Shown here one piece after another: positions 33,935-43,220 of a DNA stretch of 64,000 nucleotides; the first letter of the stretch is position 1; every line of letters begins with the position of its first letter. The notes under the pieces are model-generated. The model was not told the origin of the DNA and searched no databases. It saw only the letters and a list, made by a program, of their open reading frames with translations. The position numbers and the translations under genes were made by a program. The stretch is from Leptospira inadai serovar Lyme str. 10. Lineage in GTDB: Bacteria > Spirochaetota > Leptospiria > Leptospirales > Leptospiraceae. Location: NCBI RefSeq assembly GCF_000243675.2, contig NZ_AHMM02000012.1:1-64000 (forward strand). Direction: 5' to 3'.

Positions 33935-34522
33935 TTACTTTCTGATTCTGGATTGCCTTCGCCAAAGGAGGCCGGCTAAAAATTCGCCCCCTGGCTCTTC
34001 CTTCCAAATCCCCGGATCGCTGGTCTTACGTGCATTCTCGATCGTATAAAAGGCGCCGGGGGAGGTTTGTCGCAAGATCTCTAAAACGGAAGGCACCTCT
34101 TTTCTCCGTAAGAAAGAGAGAATGACCGTTACGGGTCCCTTGGATCCCTGCGCGTCCAGTCGGGTGGTTCTAAAGCCGGATTCGGTGAGTTTTTCCACGA
34201 TTTTTTCCCCTTTCCCGGTAACGATAATCCTGAGCAGGGAATGCCCGATCGCCAGTTTTTCCTCCACTACCATTCCTAAATACGTCCCCGTGGCAAATCC
34301 TCCCGCATACGCAATATAGCAGAGCGCGTTGCTGAGATTCCGTATGATTTGAGTTATTACGATGAGCCAGAGGAGAACTTCCACAAAACCGAGGATGGCA
34401 GCTAAAACCTTCTTTTCCCGGGAAATCAATATGATTCGTACCGTTCCGATGCTTACATCAGTGACGCGGGCAAAATAAATGCAAAGCGGGAGAATCAGGT
34501 ATTCAAAAGCCCAGGGTGGCAT
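33935..34522 (-). CDS. UPF0316/DUF2179 membrane protein
   Basis: The 195-residue protein has three membrane segments in its first 95 residues (with FARVTDVSIGTVRIILISR, the UPF0316 signature) and a cytoplasmic DUF2179 domain (SLLRIIVTGKGEKIVEKL then GPVTVILSFLRRKEVPSVLE). Homologues such as YebE are widespread, and DUF2179 domains are linked to cyclic-di-AMP or other ligand binding in related proteins. The role here is unknown. A C-terminal tail of about 30 residues beyond the domain is not conserved in the family as I know it. Confidence 0.87.
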   Translation of the reverse strand: MPPWAFEYLILPLCIYFARVTDVSIGTVRIILISREKKVLAAILGFVEVLLWLIVITQIIRNLSNALCYIAYAGGFATGTYLGMVVEEKLAIGHSLLRIIVTGKGEKIVEKLTESGFRTTRLDAQGSKGPVTVILSFLRRKEVPSVLEILRQTSPGAFYTIENARKTSDPGIWKEEPGGEFLAGLLWRRQSRIRK

Positions 34523-34567
34523 GCCTTTCTAGTAAAATGGAATTCGAACGGTTGCGCCAGTACTATT

Positions 34568-34748
34568 CAGAGGACAGAGGACAGAGGACTGAGGACAGAA
34601 CATTGATAAACGGAGATTCCATGTTCTGGAGAAAGATTCTTGTGTTATAGTGGATTTTTCCTCTACTTCGATAACCTTTCGAACGTCTAGCAGCTTCTGT
34701 CTAGCGTGAGCAAAGCGAGCGCGTCTGTCTTCAGTCCTCTGTCCTCTG
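34568..34748 (+). repeat. Repeat R1
   Basis: A full 181-base copy, with heptad ends on both sides (cagaggacagaggacagagg on the left, cttcagtcctctgtcctctg on the right). It lies between the DUF2179 gene and the Bor-like genes and abuts the next copy. Confidence 0.88.
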
Positions 34749-34887
34749 CAGAGGACAGAACATTGATAAACGGAGATTCCATGTTCTGGAGAAAGATTCT
34801 TGTGTTATAGTGGATTTTTCCTCTACTTCTGTAACTTTTCCAACTTCGAGCAGCTACTGTCTTCCGTCCTCAGTCGTCTGTCCTCTG
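34749..34887 (+). repeat. Repeat R1, second of a tandem pair
   Basis: A shorter, 139-base copy that lacks the gc-rich gcgtgagcaaagcg motif but keeps body and ends. It stops ten bases from the stop codon of the Bor-like gene at 34898. Confidence 0.85.
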
Positions 34888-34897
34888 TACAGGACAG

Positions 34898-35215
34898 TTA
34901 TTTTTTACAGCGTACTTCGACGGTCTTGGTCGTGTAAACCGGTCCGATCAGAAAATGAATGACGGAATCCATAAATCCGGTCACCAGCCGGACTTCCGGA
35001 TGCGAGTTTGTGCAAGACACTTCCGCCGGAGATCCAGAAGGGTAAATTCCGAATACAAAACTCGCTTGGCGGAATTTCCGGTCTGGTTCGGGCGGGTCCT
35101 TAGCCAAAGAGGCCGGTGGCGAATCCGCTTCCTTGTGAACTAGGATAGTGGAATGACAATTAAAGAGAAGTACCGCTACGGTGAATAAACAGAGAAAGTT
35201 TTTTAAAGATAACAT
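34898..35215 (-). CDS. Small Bor-like lipoprotein
   Basis: From ATG 35215 the product of about 105 residues has a lipoprotein signal (LCLFTVAVLLFNC) and a small domain with the pattern of lambda Bor/Iss surface lipoproteins: FVFGIYPSG, a conserved cysteine, FMDSVIHFLIG, then VYTTKTVEVRC. Bor-type proteins are outer-membrane lipoproteins that in enterobacteria aid serum resistance; the role here is inferred by likeness only. The start overlaps the end of the neighbouring Bor-like gene, so both belong to the operon headed by the giant BIG2 protein. Confidence 0.65.
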   Translation of the reverse strand: MLSLKNFLCLFTVAVLLFNCHSTILVHKEADSPPASLAKDPPEPDRKFRQASFVFGIYPSGSPAEVSCTNSHPEVRLVTGFMDSVIHFLIGPVYTTKTVEVRCKK

Positions 35216-35580
35216 TCTATCTCCACTGTCTGGGGCGAATAAACGGTAAAGCTTAGCTGTTCCCAAACCCCATTCCAAAAACTCGTATATTGATGAACCG
35301 ATTTCGGGCCCTTAGGACAAAATTTTGCCGTGTCCAGAACCCTCGCTCCCGGATAGATTCCGAAAAAGTAATAGTCCTGGATAATCCTGTGTTTCTCGCC
35401 CGTTTGATTTTGTCCGGCATTTCGGAGTTCGATAGCTTTCTTGCATTCCCGCGACGTAATCGAAATCCAGCAAGCCTCCGGCGTCATCGGGGGATAAACG
35501 ACCATGGCATGTCTACAGGATCCCGCGAGTAAAATCAGTAGCCAGACGAGGCCGAACATTTTGTAGGATCGGGTTCTCAT
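35203..35580 (-). CDS. Bor-like lipoprotein
   Basis: The 125-residue product has a lipoprotein signal (LLILLAGSC) and a C-terminal half with the same Bor pattern as the next gene (YYFFGIYPGARVLDTAKFC, then SFWNGVWEQLSFTVYSPQTV and EIEC). An N-terminal cysteine-containing insert (EACWISITSRECKKA) sets it apart. Its ATG overlaps the stop of the giant BIG2 gene by four bases and its stop region overlaps the start of the next gene, so translation is coupled along the three genes. A tandem duplication followed by divergence is likely. Confidence 0.65.
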   Translation of the reverse strand: MRTRSYKMFGLVWLLILLAGSCRHAMVVYPPMTPEACWISITSRECKKAIELRNAGQNQTGEKHRIIQDYYFFGIYPGARVLDTAKFCPKGPKSVHQYTSFWNGVWEQLSFTVYSPQTVEIECYL

Positions 35581-38500
35581 TGATTCTGTTGCCTATAAAC
35601 ACGGACCGGTGTACTGTTCTTGCCAACGCTCAGATACAGGTAATTCAAACCTCCTACCGATACGGAGACGGCGGAGAATATCTGTTGGACGTTGGTAGAA
35701 TCCGTTAATCCGTTCCCGGCCACTTGAGTCCAGGATGAGGAGGAGCTCCCCGGATTCGTCGTATTGGTCCGATAGATTCGAATCCCCGATGAGTTATCGA
35801 ATCCTACGTATAAGTAAGAACCGTTCTTGGCCACCATGGTGATCGTGCGGTTCGTAGAATCTCCGAAATTTGTGAAACCTGTTCCGTCGTCCGCAACGAC
35901 ACTCCAATCTCCGGAATCGCAGTCGGTCGCACTTCCCGTGATCGTAGGATCGCATTTCCAGAGCTGTGCTTTTCGATTGCCGTCGGTTCCATCCGTGCAG
36001 CCTGCGACCGTTCCAGGACCGGTTCTAAAGCCCGTAGCTTGAGTTCCCTGAACGCAAAGGGTCCGCGTTACATATAGATTTCCGTTAAATTCGGCGAACT
36101 GAGCGAAGGCACGATCGGCCGGAATCAAATCGTAGAATTTGGCGAGTTCGAGAGAGAACCAATTATTGGTAGCGCTATTATGCCATTTGCTATTCGTTCT
36201 AGGTCCGATTTCGGTCCAGTTGGCGCATGTATCCTGTGAGGAACAGGCCGTAGTGGGATCCGCGGTATTGGAACGTATTATGGATCCGTTATGTCCGACC
36301 GCATGCAGACCGCCGTTTGCGGCATAGATGCGGTTATTGAAGACGAAGAGGGAATCGACTCCCACATAATAGGCCCAGTTCGGGCTGGCATTATTTCCTC
36401 CGGAACTGGAAGCTCCGCCGAAATACGGCATGTAATCAATTCTGATCCTTCTGCCCTTGCTTCCATCATAGGCGTCGCAATTGGAACCTGCCGTGCAATT
36501 ACCGGTGCCGGAATCGGCGGAATTGAAACTTATAAAACCGAAATCAGGTGCATTAAATCCCGAAGTTCCATTATAATTCGGTTTTGCAAACCCGGGGAAG
36601 ACTCGATCGTTTTGAACCGTAATTGCGGAAGTTCCTGCGGTCACGGTTCCCGTAATCGTCGACATATCGATGTATTTGAATCCGAGATTGGAGGAAGTAT
36701 CCGAAGAATAGTATAAGTAATCGAAATAATAGTTTCCGCTTCCGTCAGGAGTGGTTCTCGCCGCAGCGATGAAGATGTAAGGCGATCCGCTTAACGTGCC
36801 GGTCGTAAATACCCCGCGACCGCTTTCGTTATCAGGACCGCATCCGTTTGTAAGAGTTGCATCATTGATGGTGCATCCCGAATGTCCCAGGGTAACGTAA
36901 GGAGGAACAGCGATACCATTTTCTCGACTTGTTGCGGAATTCGTACTGGTCCTTGGATTGTCTCCCGAACCCGCGTTTTGGACAATCGTATCTTGTGCGA
37001 ACGTAAATTGAACCGATTCGGGGACCGATCCGTCATACGCGAATCTCAGTGCACCGTTTCCGCCGTTATTCGGCCCGGTGTAAATCTTACTATTAAAGTC
37101 GGCTAGATATCCGAACGTGGATCCGTTCGGATCTACCGATATCGGACCGTCCGAAAAATTCACCGGAGATGTTCCGCATCCGGAGAAGGTGGCCCTATCT
37201 CTCGGCGAGGCTTGGACGTTTTCGGAATTTCCGGCATTGCGCACAGATCCCCAAGTACTGTTATCGAATCCGTCTCCGTCGAGAGCATTGGCCGCTATGA
37301 TCGTATATTGAGATCCGGTTTGGAGTAAGGCGTGAGTAATGCAAACTTTCGCGGAATCTGCGGGAGTTCCGTTGCATACCGTTCCGTCTAGAATTTTCGC
37401 GGAAGAAATGGATCCTAGGTCGGTCGTTCCGACGAATTTATAGCGGTTGGCACATTCCGTACTGCTACTACATTCCGCGGAACCCGAGGCGTTGTTTCCG
37501 GAAAGTACCGGTTTGGAAAAATTGAGAACGACAGATGAGGTCGAAGCGCAAGCGGCCGAGCTGACCTTGAGCTGCTCCTGCCCGATAAAATCTCCGTAAT
37601 TCGGACATGCGAGCGAATTCGGAATCGCCGATAAATCCTGAACTCCGGATTTGTTTACGATCAAGGTATAGCTTGTTCCGGAAACCTGAGAGCTGGACAA
37701 CGTAATCGTATATACGGCTCCGGTTCCGCTTACCGACGAAACGCTGATCGCTAAACTCGAAGAAAAATTACTATTGTTAGAGCAAGATCCGCTGACCGAA
37801 GAGGTCAATGCCAGTTTATAATTGGAAGCCGTCGTAGCTTGCGCCGCATTCACCAATTCCGAATACGTGACTCGCACCGTCGTCGGGCTGAGAGATACCG
37901 CATTTAACACGGTCGGCGGCGTAGTATCCAGATATACGACGGTAAGAGACGTATTTCCGCTGACGCTTCCGAATGTCGCCGATATCGTTACCGTTCCTGC
38001 GGCTACTCCTGTGACCTGACCTTGGGTTCCGTTTGCATTGCTGATCGTGGCTTTACTAGTGTCGGACGAGGCCCAAACCGCTTGAGTCGTTAAATCCTGT
38101 GTGCTTGCATCGGAATAGGTTCCGGTTGCGGTAAAGTTTTTCGTATATCCGGTATAAACGGATGAACCGTTCGGGGCAACCGATATGGAAACCAGTACGG
38201 CTGCGGTCACGGTTAGGGTGGTTGATCCCGTTGTGGATCCCGATTGCGCGGAAATCGTGGTCGATCCTATGTTCACGGCAGTTGCGGTCCCTTGTGTCCC
38301 ACCGGCATTGCTAATTGTTGCGGAGGCGGTATTGGATGAACTCCAAGTGACTTGCGTCGTCAGATCTAAGGTAGTTCCATCCGAGTACACTCCGTTTGCA
38401 GTGAAGCCGGTCGTGTTTCCTTTCGGAAGATTCGAGTTTGCGGGTGTGACTTGAATCGATTGAAGCACTGCGGCCGTTACGGTGACTGCCGTGTCGGAAC

Positions 38501-41366
38501 TTTGGATCGAATTTAGCGTCGCGGAAATTTGCGTGCTCCCTTCCAATAAAGCCGTTACAGTTCCTTGCGAGCCGGATGCGTTACTTATAGTCGCCTTTGT
38601 TTGATCAAAAGAGGACCAAGTTACCTGAGTCGTTATGTCCTGGGTCGAGTTGTCCGAGTAATGCCCGGTTGCGGTAAAATTCCGAGTTAATCCTTTAGAA
38701 ATACTTACCGTCGGGGAAGGAGCGATCGTAATGCTAACTAAAGTCGCAGCTCCGACCGTGAGTACGCTGATCGGTGATACGACGGATCCCGATTGAGCGG
38801 TAATATTCGAAGTTCCGGTTTGCAGGGTGGTTGCCGTTCCTTGCGAGCCGGAGACGTTACTGATCGTAGCGACGCTCGTATTTGAGGAACTCCAAGTAAC
38901 TTGCGATGTTAGATCCTGTACCGATCCGTCCGTATAGGTTCCTGTGGCGGTGAAATTCTTGGTCAAGCCGTTCGCAACCGTGGGATTGGTCGGATCCACT
39001 TGAATCGAGACCAGACGAGGCGCGGTCACGGAAAGATCCGCATATCCGCTAACGGAATTTAAAGTGGCAGTGATTCTTGAAGATCCTTGGCTACCGTTGT
39101 TCGGTGAGTTAAGTTGTTTTTTAGGTCCGGATAAGAGAACACCGAGTTGAATGATCGAGGTTTGAGAGGAAGTCCAAACGACTTGGTCGCTAATGTTGGA
39201 ATGAGTCCCGTCGGAGTAAATTCCTACAGCTTCCGCTTGGGTAGAAGTTCCTTTCGCGATCGAAGTATCGACAATGGAAACCTGAATCGAATCTAGTACA
39301 GCGCTCGTTACGGTGAGCGTGACCGTGCCCGAAATGGAACCGAAAGCGGCGCCGATCGAAACACTACCCTGCGAAACTCCCGAAGCCTTTCCTTGATTTC
39401 CGCTCGTATTGTCCACTATTGCGATCGACGAATCCGAGCTCGTCCAAGTCACTTGAGTCGTAAGGTCCGAAGTGCTACCGTCCGAATACGTTCCGGTTGC
39501 CGTTAAATTTTGACTTCTTCCTTTAGGTATGCTCGGTAGGGACGGATTGATCGTGATGCTTTGCAAAGTTGCCGCCGTAACGGTCAATGTGTTTGCAGGA
39601 GAGGTTACGGATCCAAGACTAGCCGTGATATTCGAAGTTCCGATCGATAACCCCGTCGCCGTTCCTTGGGTGCCGGAGGCGTTACTGATCGTCGCGATTC
39701 CCGTATTTGAAGAAGTCCAAGTAACCTGAGTCGTGAGATCCTGAGTCGTGGCATCGGTGTAGGTTCCGGTTGCCGTAAAGTTTTTCGTTAATCCCTTGGC
39801 GACACTAGGAGCCGTCGGATCCACTTGAATCGAGAGTAACTTTGCGGAAGTAACCGTAATGTCAGCGTATCCGCTGATGCTACCTAATGTTGCGGTAATT
39901 CGCGCAGAGCCTAAACTTCCGCTATTGGGAGAAAGAACCCCTTTTTTCGGAACGCCATTTAATGATCCTAATTGTAGCACTGAAGTATTCGAGGTCGTCC
40001 AGGAAACCTGATCGCTGATATTTTGCGAAGTACCGTCCGAATAAATTCCCGATGCAAGTAAGTTTGTCGAAGTTCCTCGAGGAATCGACGTGTCATCGGG
40101 TGTTACTTGAATGGAAGTCAAAACTGCTGCGGTTACTTGAAACGATACGGTTGAAGAAATTCCGCCAATCGCGGCAGTTACGTTAGCCGTTCCGACGTTC
40201 ACTGCGGTTGCGCGTCCTTCCAAGCCGGAGCCGTTATCTACGGAGACGATGCCGGTATTATCGCTGGACCAGGTCACCTGCGTAGTGATCGTGGAGCGAC
40301 TGCCATCCGTAAATATCCCGGTGGCAACTAGATTGAGGGTGCGACCTTTAGCGATAGAAGGATTGGCAGGGGTAATCGAAATGCTTTCCAGGAGAGCTGC
40401 CGTAACGGTAATCTGAGTTTGGTTACTGACGGAGCCCAGAGCCGCCGTAATCGTAGCGCTGCCCTGAGCCTGGGTGGAAAGAAACCCCTGGTTTCCGGAT
40501 GAATTTCCGATCGTAGCAATCGAAGTATCGGAGGAGGTCCAGGTTACTTGTGAAGTTATATTTTGAGTGGAATTATCCGAATAGGTTCCTGTGGCCGTAA
40601 ATTGCTGGGTTTTGCCTAATGGCAATGAGGAATTGACCGGTGTGATCGAGATGCTGACGAGAGAGGCTTGGCTGATCGATATCGGCAAGCTCGCCGTAAG
40701 CCCTTGGTATCCTGCGCGAATCGAAGTCGAGCCGACCGCAACTCCTTTTACTAATCCGTTTGCATCGACGGTCGCGACGGAAGAATTCGAAACGCTCCAA
40801 GAAGTGCTCGGATCGAGAGTTAAATCCTGGGCCGTTCCATCCGCAAAATTTCCCGTAAGCGAACATTGTCGCGAGGTTCCCTTGGGAAGATTCGAATTCT
40901 GATTGGTGCAGGTTATCGTTAAAGAAGATAGCGGTGCCGAAGAAACGGTAAGTTGAATCTGGGCTGTCTTGCCTTGGTATTCGATGGTTATCGTGGTAGA
41001 ACCGACTTGTATCCCTTGAGCCGTTCCTCCCGAAAGCATTTTAATCACGGAAGAATCCGCCGAGGACCAATTTGCATCGCCGGTTATATCCGCATTCGTG
41101 TTATCCGAATAAATCGCAGTGGCTTTTAAAGGAGCCGTGGTCGTTTTGGCGAGGCTGGAGTAGGGGGAAGAGATTTCGACTCTATTCAGCGTGGCCGGTT
41201 GAGAAGCCGCACTCCCCGGCAAAAAAAAGAGAGGTCCGCTTCCCGTTTTTCCTGCTGCTAGTCCGACAGCGCCCGTAAGTAAGGGCCATGCGGCACATCC
41301 TTCGAGCAGGAAAAATAAAAGGATCGGAAAGCTTGCTCGCTTCGTATGTTTGATTATGCGGTACAT
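35577..41366 (-). CDS. Giant surface lipoprotein with about twelve BIG2 Ig-like domains
   Basis: The 1,929-residue protein starts with a lipoprotein signal (FFLLEGC). About twelve bacterial Ig-like (BIG2) domains follow at roughly 90-residue spacing (residues 60 to 1,160), each with the pattern L-SI-V-P, KG, ATGTYSDG, QVTWSSSN. Next comes a non-BIG2 Ig-like segment (TPPTVLNAVSLSPTTVRVTY), then a C-terminal region of about 650 residues rich in G, S, N and aromatic residues, with several cysteine pairs, that may be a propeller. BIG2 arrays occur in leptospiral Lig adhesins and other cell-surface proteins. Adhesion or surface display is an inference. It heads an operon with two Bor-like lipoproteins. 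Confidence 0.88.
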   Translation of the reverse strand: MYRIIKHTKRASFPILLFFLLEGCAAWPLLTGAVGLAAGKTGSGPLFFLPGSAASQPATLNRVEISSPYSSLAKTTTAPLKATAIYSDNTNADITGDANWSSADSSVIKMLSGGTAQGIQVGSTTITIEYQGKTAQIQLTVSSAPLSSLTITCTNQNSNLPKGTSRQCSLTGNFADGTAQDLTLDPSTSWSVSNSSVATVDANGLVKGVAVGSTSIRAGYQGLTASLPISISQASLVSISITPVNSSLPLGKTQQFTATGTYSDNSTQNITSQVTWTSSDTSIATIGNSSGNQGFLSTQAQGSATITAALGSVSNQTQITVTAALLESISITPANPSIAKGRTLNLVATGIFTDGSRSTITTQVTWSSDNTGIVSVDNGSGLEGRATAVNVGTANVTAAIGGISSTVSFQVTAAVLTSIQVTPDDTSIPRGTSTNLLASGIYSDGTSQNISDQVSWTTSNTSVLQLGSLNGVPKKGVLSPNSGSLGSARITATLGSISGYADITVTSAKLLSIQVDPTAPSVAKGLTKNFTATGTYTDATTQDLTTQVTWTSSNTGIATISNASGTQGTATGLSIGTSNITASLGSVTSPANTLTVTAATLQSITINPSLPSIPKGRSQNLTATGTYSDGSTSDLTTQVTWTSSDSSIAIVDNTSGNQGKASGVSQGSVSIGAAFGSISGTVTLTVTSAVLDSIQVSIVDTSIAKGTSTQAEAVGIYSDGTHSNISDQVVWTSSQTSIIQLGVLLSGPKKQLNSPNNGSQGSSRITATLNSVSGYADLSVTAPRLVSIQVDPTNPTVANGLTKNFTATGTYTDGSVQDLTSQVTWSSSNTSVATISNVSGSQGTATTLQTGTSNITAQSGSVVSPISVLTVGAATLVSITIAPSPTVSISKGLTRNFTATGHYSDNSTQDITTQVTWSSFDQTKATISNASGSQGTVTALLEGSTQISATLNSIQSSDTAVTVTAAVLQSIQVTPANSNLPKGNTTGFTANGVYSDGTTLDLTTQVTWSSSNTASATISNAGGTQGTATAVNIGSTTISAQSGSTTGSTTLTVTAAVLVSISVAPNGSSVYTGYTKNFTATGTYSDASTQDLTTQAVWASSDTSKATISNANGTQGQVTGVAAGTVTISATFGSVSGNTSLTVVYLDTTPPTVLNAVSLSPTTVRVTYSELVNAAQATTASNYKLALTSSVSGSCSNNSNFSSSLAISVSSVSGTGAVYTITLSSSQVSGTSYTLIVNKSGVQDLSAIPNSLACPNYGDFIGQEQLKVSSAACASTSSVVLNFSKPVLSGNNASGSAECSSSTECANRYKFVGTTDLGSISSAKILDGTVCNGTPADSAKVCITHALLQTGSQYTIIAANALDGDGFDNSTWGSVRNAGNSENVQASPRDRATFSGCGTSPVNFSDGPISVDPNGSTFGYLADFNSKIYTGPNNGGNGALRFAYDGSVPESVQFTFAQDTIVQNAGSGDNPRTSTNSATSRENGIAVPPYVTLGHSGCTINDATLTNGCGPDNESGRGVFTTGTLSGSPYIFIAAARTTPDGSGNYYFDYLYYSSDTSSNLGFKYIDMSTITGTVTAGTSAITVQNDRVFPGFAKPNYNGTSGFNAPDFGFISFNSADSGTGNCTAGSNCDAYDGSKGRRIRIDYMPYFGGASSSGGNNASPNWAYYVGVDSLFVFNNRIYAANGGLHAVGHNGSIIRSNTADPTTACSSQDTCANWTEIGPRTNSKWHNSATNNWFSLELAKFYDLIPADRAFAQFAEFNGNLYVTRTLCVQGTQATGFRTGPGTVAGCTDGTDGNRKAQLWKCDPTITGSATDCDSGDWSVVADDGTGFTNFGDSTNRTITMVAKNGSYLYVGFDNSSGIRIYRTNTTNPGSSSSSWTQVAGNGLTDSTNVQQIFSAVSVSVGGLNYLYLSVGKNSTPVRVYRQQNQ

Positions 41367-41703
41367 TCTACTTCTCTTTTCGGATTAATTTCTCCCTAAT
41401 TAACTCCGTAGTATTTAATCGGACGATTTTTCGATGCATAGTACTTCACAAAAAAATAAATTAAAAGGATTATTCGGTTCAGTATAATAAATCAGGTTAT
41501 TTTTCTCTTATATTCTTTCGATGAGACATACATTCTCGATCCGAGCATCACTTAAGTATAGGGATCGATTTTCTTTTTTAGAATTGAGATTCGATGCGCC
41601 GAAATTTCACGAAGCATCGAAAAGCGCGCGGAGCAAAATGTGGCAAATTAAGAAATTTTGACTTCGGAATATTTTTCCATAATTCCGAAAGGGAAGAGGG
41701 GAT
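41367..41703. promoter_or_regulatory. Upstream region of the BIG2 operon
   Basis: This 337-base AT-rich gap holds the promoter of the BIG2 operon, on the minus strand, and the end region of the carboxylase-like gene. A TATACT in the complement near 41484-41489 (plus agtata) could be a -10 box. I see no -35 with good spacing and no gene. Confidence 0.35.
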
Positions 41704-43206
41704 CTATTTCTCGTCCGAAAGAATCCAATCTTTATTCGAGAATCCTTCTTTTACTTTCATAAGATCTCTTGCAGGGTCTATGAACGTTCTACTTTTTTTT
41801 CCGTTCAGAGAAACGGTTATGTCGGCATAAACTGCGACATCGTCCCCGGTCCTCCGTTTTTCTTTTTCCCCCAAATAATGGGCGAATTGTAGAACCAAAT
41901 CCGGCTGGGTGCTCATCATGGTTTTTTGAAATTCGGTGAGATGCGATTCGGGAAGAACGAAGTGAACTTCTCCCGATCTTAAATTCGTCACCCGAAAAGA
42001 CGCGATTCCGTTTTTCTGAATCAACATGATATGCCACGCGAACCGAAATCCTTGCTCCGTCCAAAGATGGTTTCCCGGATACAAAAAATGCCTTACCGGT
42101 AAAAGAATCTGTAGAAGAATGTAAGTAGACCAAAACAATATTCCTATTCTATGAATCGTTTTCGGATCATACTTTGGAAATTTATAATATAGATTGCGTC
42201 CCCAGAGATCCGGTTTTTCCAGGAAAAGGAGCGCTTTTAGAAAGAATCCCGCCGAATCGAAGCGAAATCGAATCGGCAATTTTTGCCAAGCTACCTGGAA
42301 GAGATTTCTGAGTTCGCCGTAGGGAAAGATCCCTCTTTTTTTCAGAAAGTTTCTGAACTTTAACGGCCAGGAAGGGGAGAAGAATAGGGTGGCTGAGAGC
42401 GACATGATCCAAGGAAATATTCCGATCGGGAAAAGCTTCCAGGTTAACGTGTGAAAAATAATCGCGAGACAATACGCCCATATACGGGAGTTTACCTTTA
42501 AAAGCAGGAACGGAATAAAAAGGTCGAATAACAATCCGGTATAACTGAAAACGTAACCCGCGATCGGATATGCGAAGAATTTTCCGAGCACAGGAAAATC
42601 CGTATTCCGAATCAACCAGATTCTTAAAGGCTGGGCATGAAAAAGCCAATCCGGGACAATCTTGGCAAGTCCGCCGAAAAAATAAACGCAACCTATCTGA
42701 AACCGCAAGAGCCAGAGCGACCAATTTTGGACCTTTGGATTTGCCCATCGTCCGGTTCTATAGGTCTCCAAGAAATGGGAGACAGATAGACATCTATCCG
42801 CGGGAACCCAGATCATAATCCAAAGCAGGAGGACGACTAGGTAATAGTGGTTTAAATAAGTGGATACGTCCAGTAAATTGAAATAAAGAAAACCGATCAG
42901 ATAGATGATAAGACAAATTCTATAGAGAATTCCTAGGGAGATTCCTATTCCCGCAAGAATCAATATCCAGAAGAGAGGATATAATAGCCAGCTCGGTACT
43001 AGCGGAACCCAAGAGAATCCGTAATATTTGAAGTGAAATTCGGGCTGTAAAAAATATTTTTCCACCCAATCATAGGCAAGATACCTTACCGATAGGAAAG
43101 ACAAGAGAATTCCGAAGACAAATCGGAATAAACCAAGCGACCATGCAGGAGAATTACCCGATAGCTCCGTTCGAATCCTATTGAGTAATGAAGACTTCGA
43201 TTTCAT
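41704..43206 (-). CDS. Vitamin K-dependent gamma-carboxylase-like (HTTM) membrane protein
   Basis: The 500-residue protein has several membrane segments in its first 280 residues and a C-terminal external part. It matches the HTTM/VKGC family, whose animal members carboxylate glutamates using vitamin K. Visible family features are YLNHYYLVV (residues 117-125, with the conserved histidine) and FFGGLAKIVPDW (176-187). There K182 aligns with the catalytic lysine of the animal enzyme. Bacterial homologues in Leptospira have been described as acquired from animals and as having altered activity. The C-terminal half is much shorter than in the animal protein. No obvious Gla-domain substrate is encoded nearby. 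Confidence 0.85.
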   Translation of the reverse strand: MKSKSSLLNRIRTELSGNSPAWSLGLFRFVFGILLSFLSVRYLAYDWVEKYFLQPEFHFKYYGFSWVPLVPSWLLYPLFWILILAGIGISLGILYRICLIIYLIGFLYFNLLDVSTYLNHYYLVVLLLWIMIWVPADRCLSVSHFLETYRTGRWANPKVQNWSLWLLRFQIGCVYFFGGLAKIVPDWLFHAQPLRIWLIRNTDFPVLGKFFAYPIAGYVFSYTGLLFDLFIPFLLLKVNSRIWAYCLAIIFHTLTWKLFPIGIFPWIMSLSATLFFSPSWPLKFRNFLKKRGIFPYGELRNLFQVAWQKLPIRFRFDSAGFFLKALLFLEKPDLWGRNLYYKFPKYDPKTIHRIGILFWSTYILLQILLPVRHFLYPGNHLWTEQGFRFAWHIMLIQKNGIASFRVTNLRSGEVHFVLPESHLTEFQKTMMSTQPDLVLQFAHYLGEKEKRRTGDDVAVYADITVSLNGKKSRTFIDPARDLMKVKEGFSNKDWILSDEK

Positions 43207-43220
43207 CCGTACCGCGGTGC

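Noticed and set aside
36291..40902. Several open frames opposite the BIG2 gene
   Set aside because: They mirror the repeated S/T-rich codons of the real gene and have no start signals.
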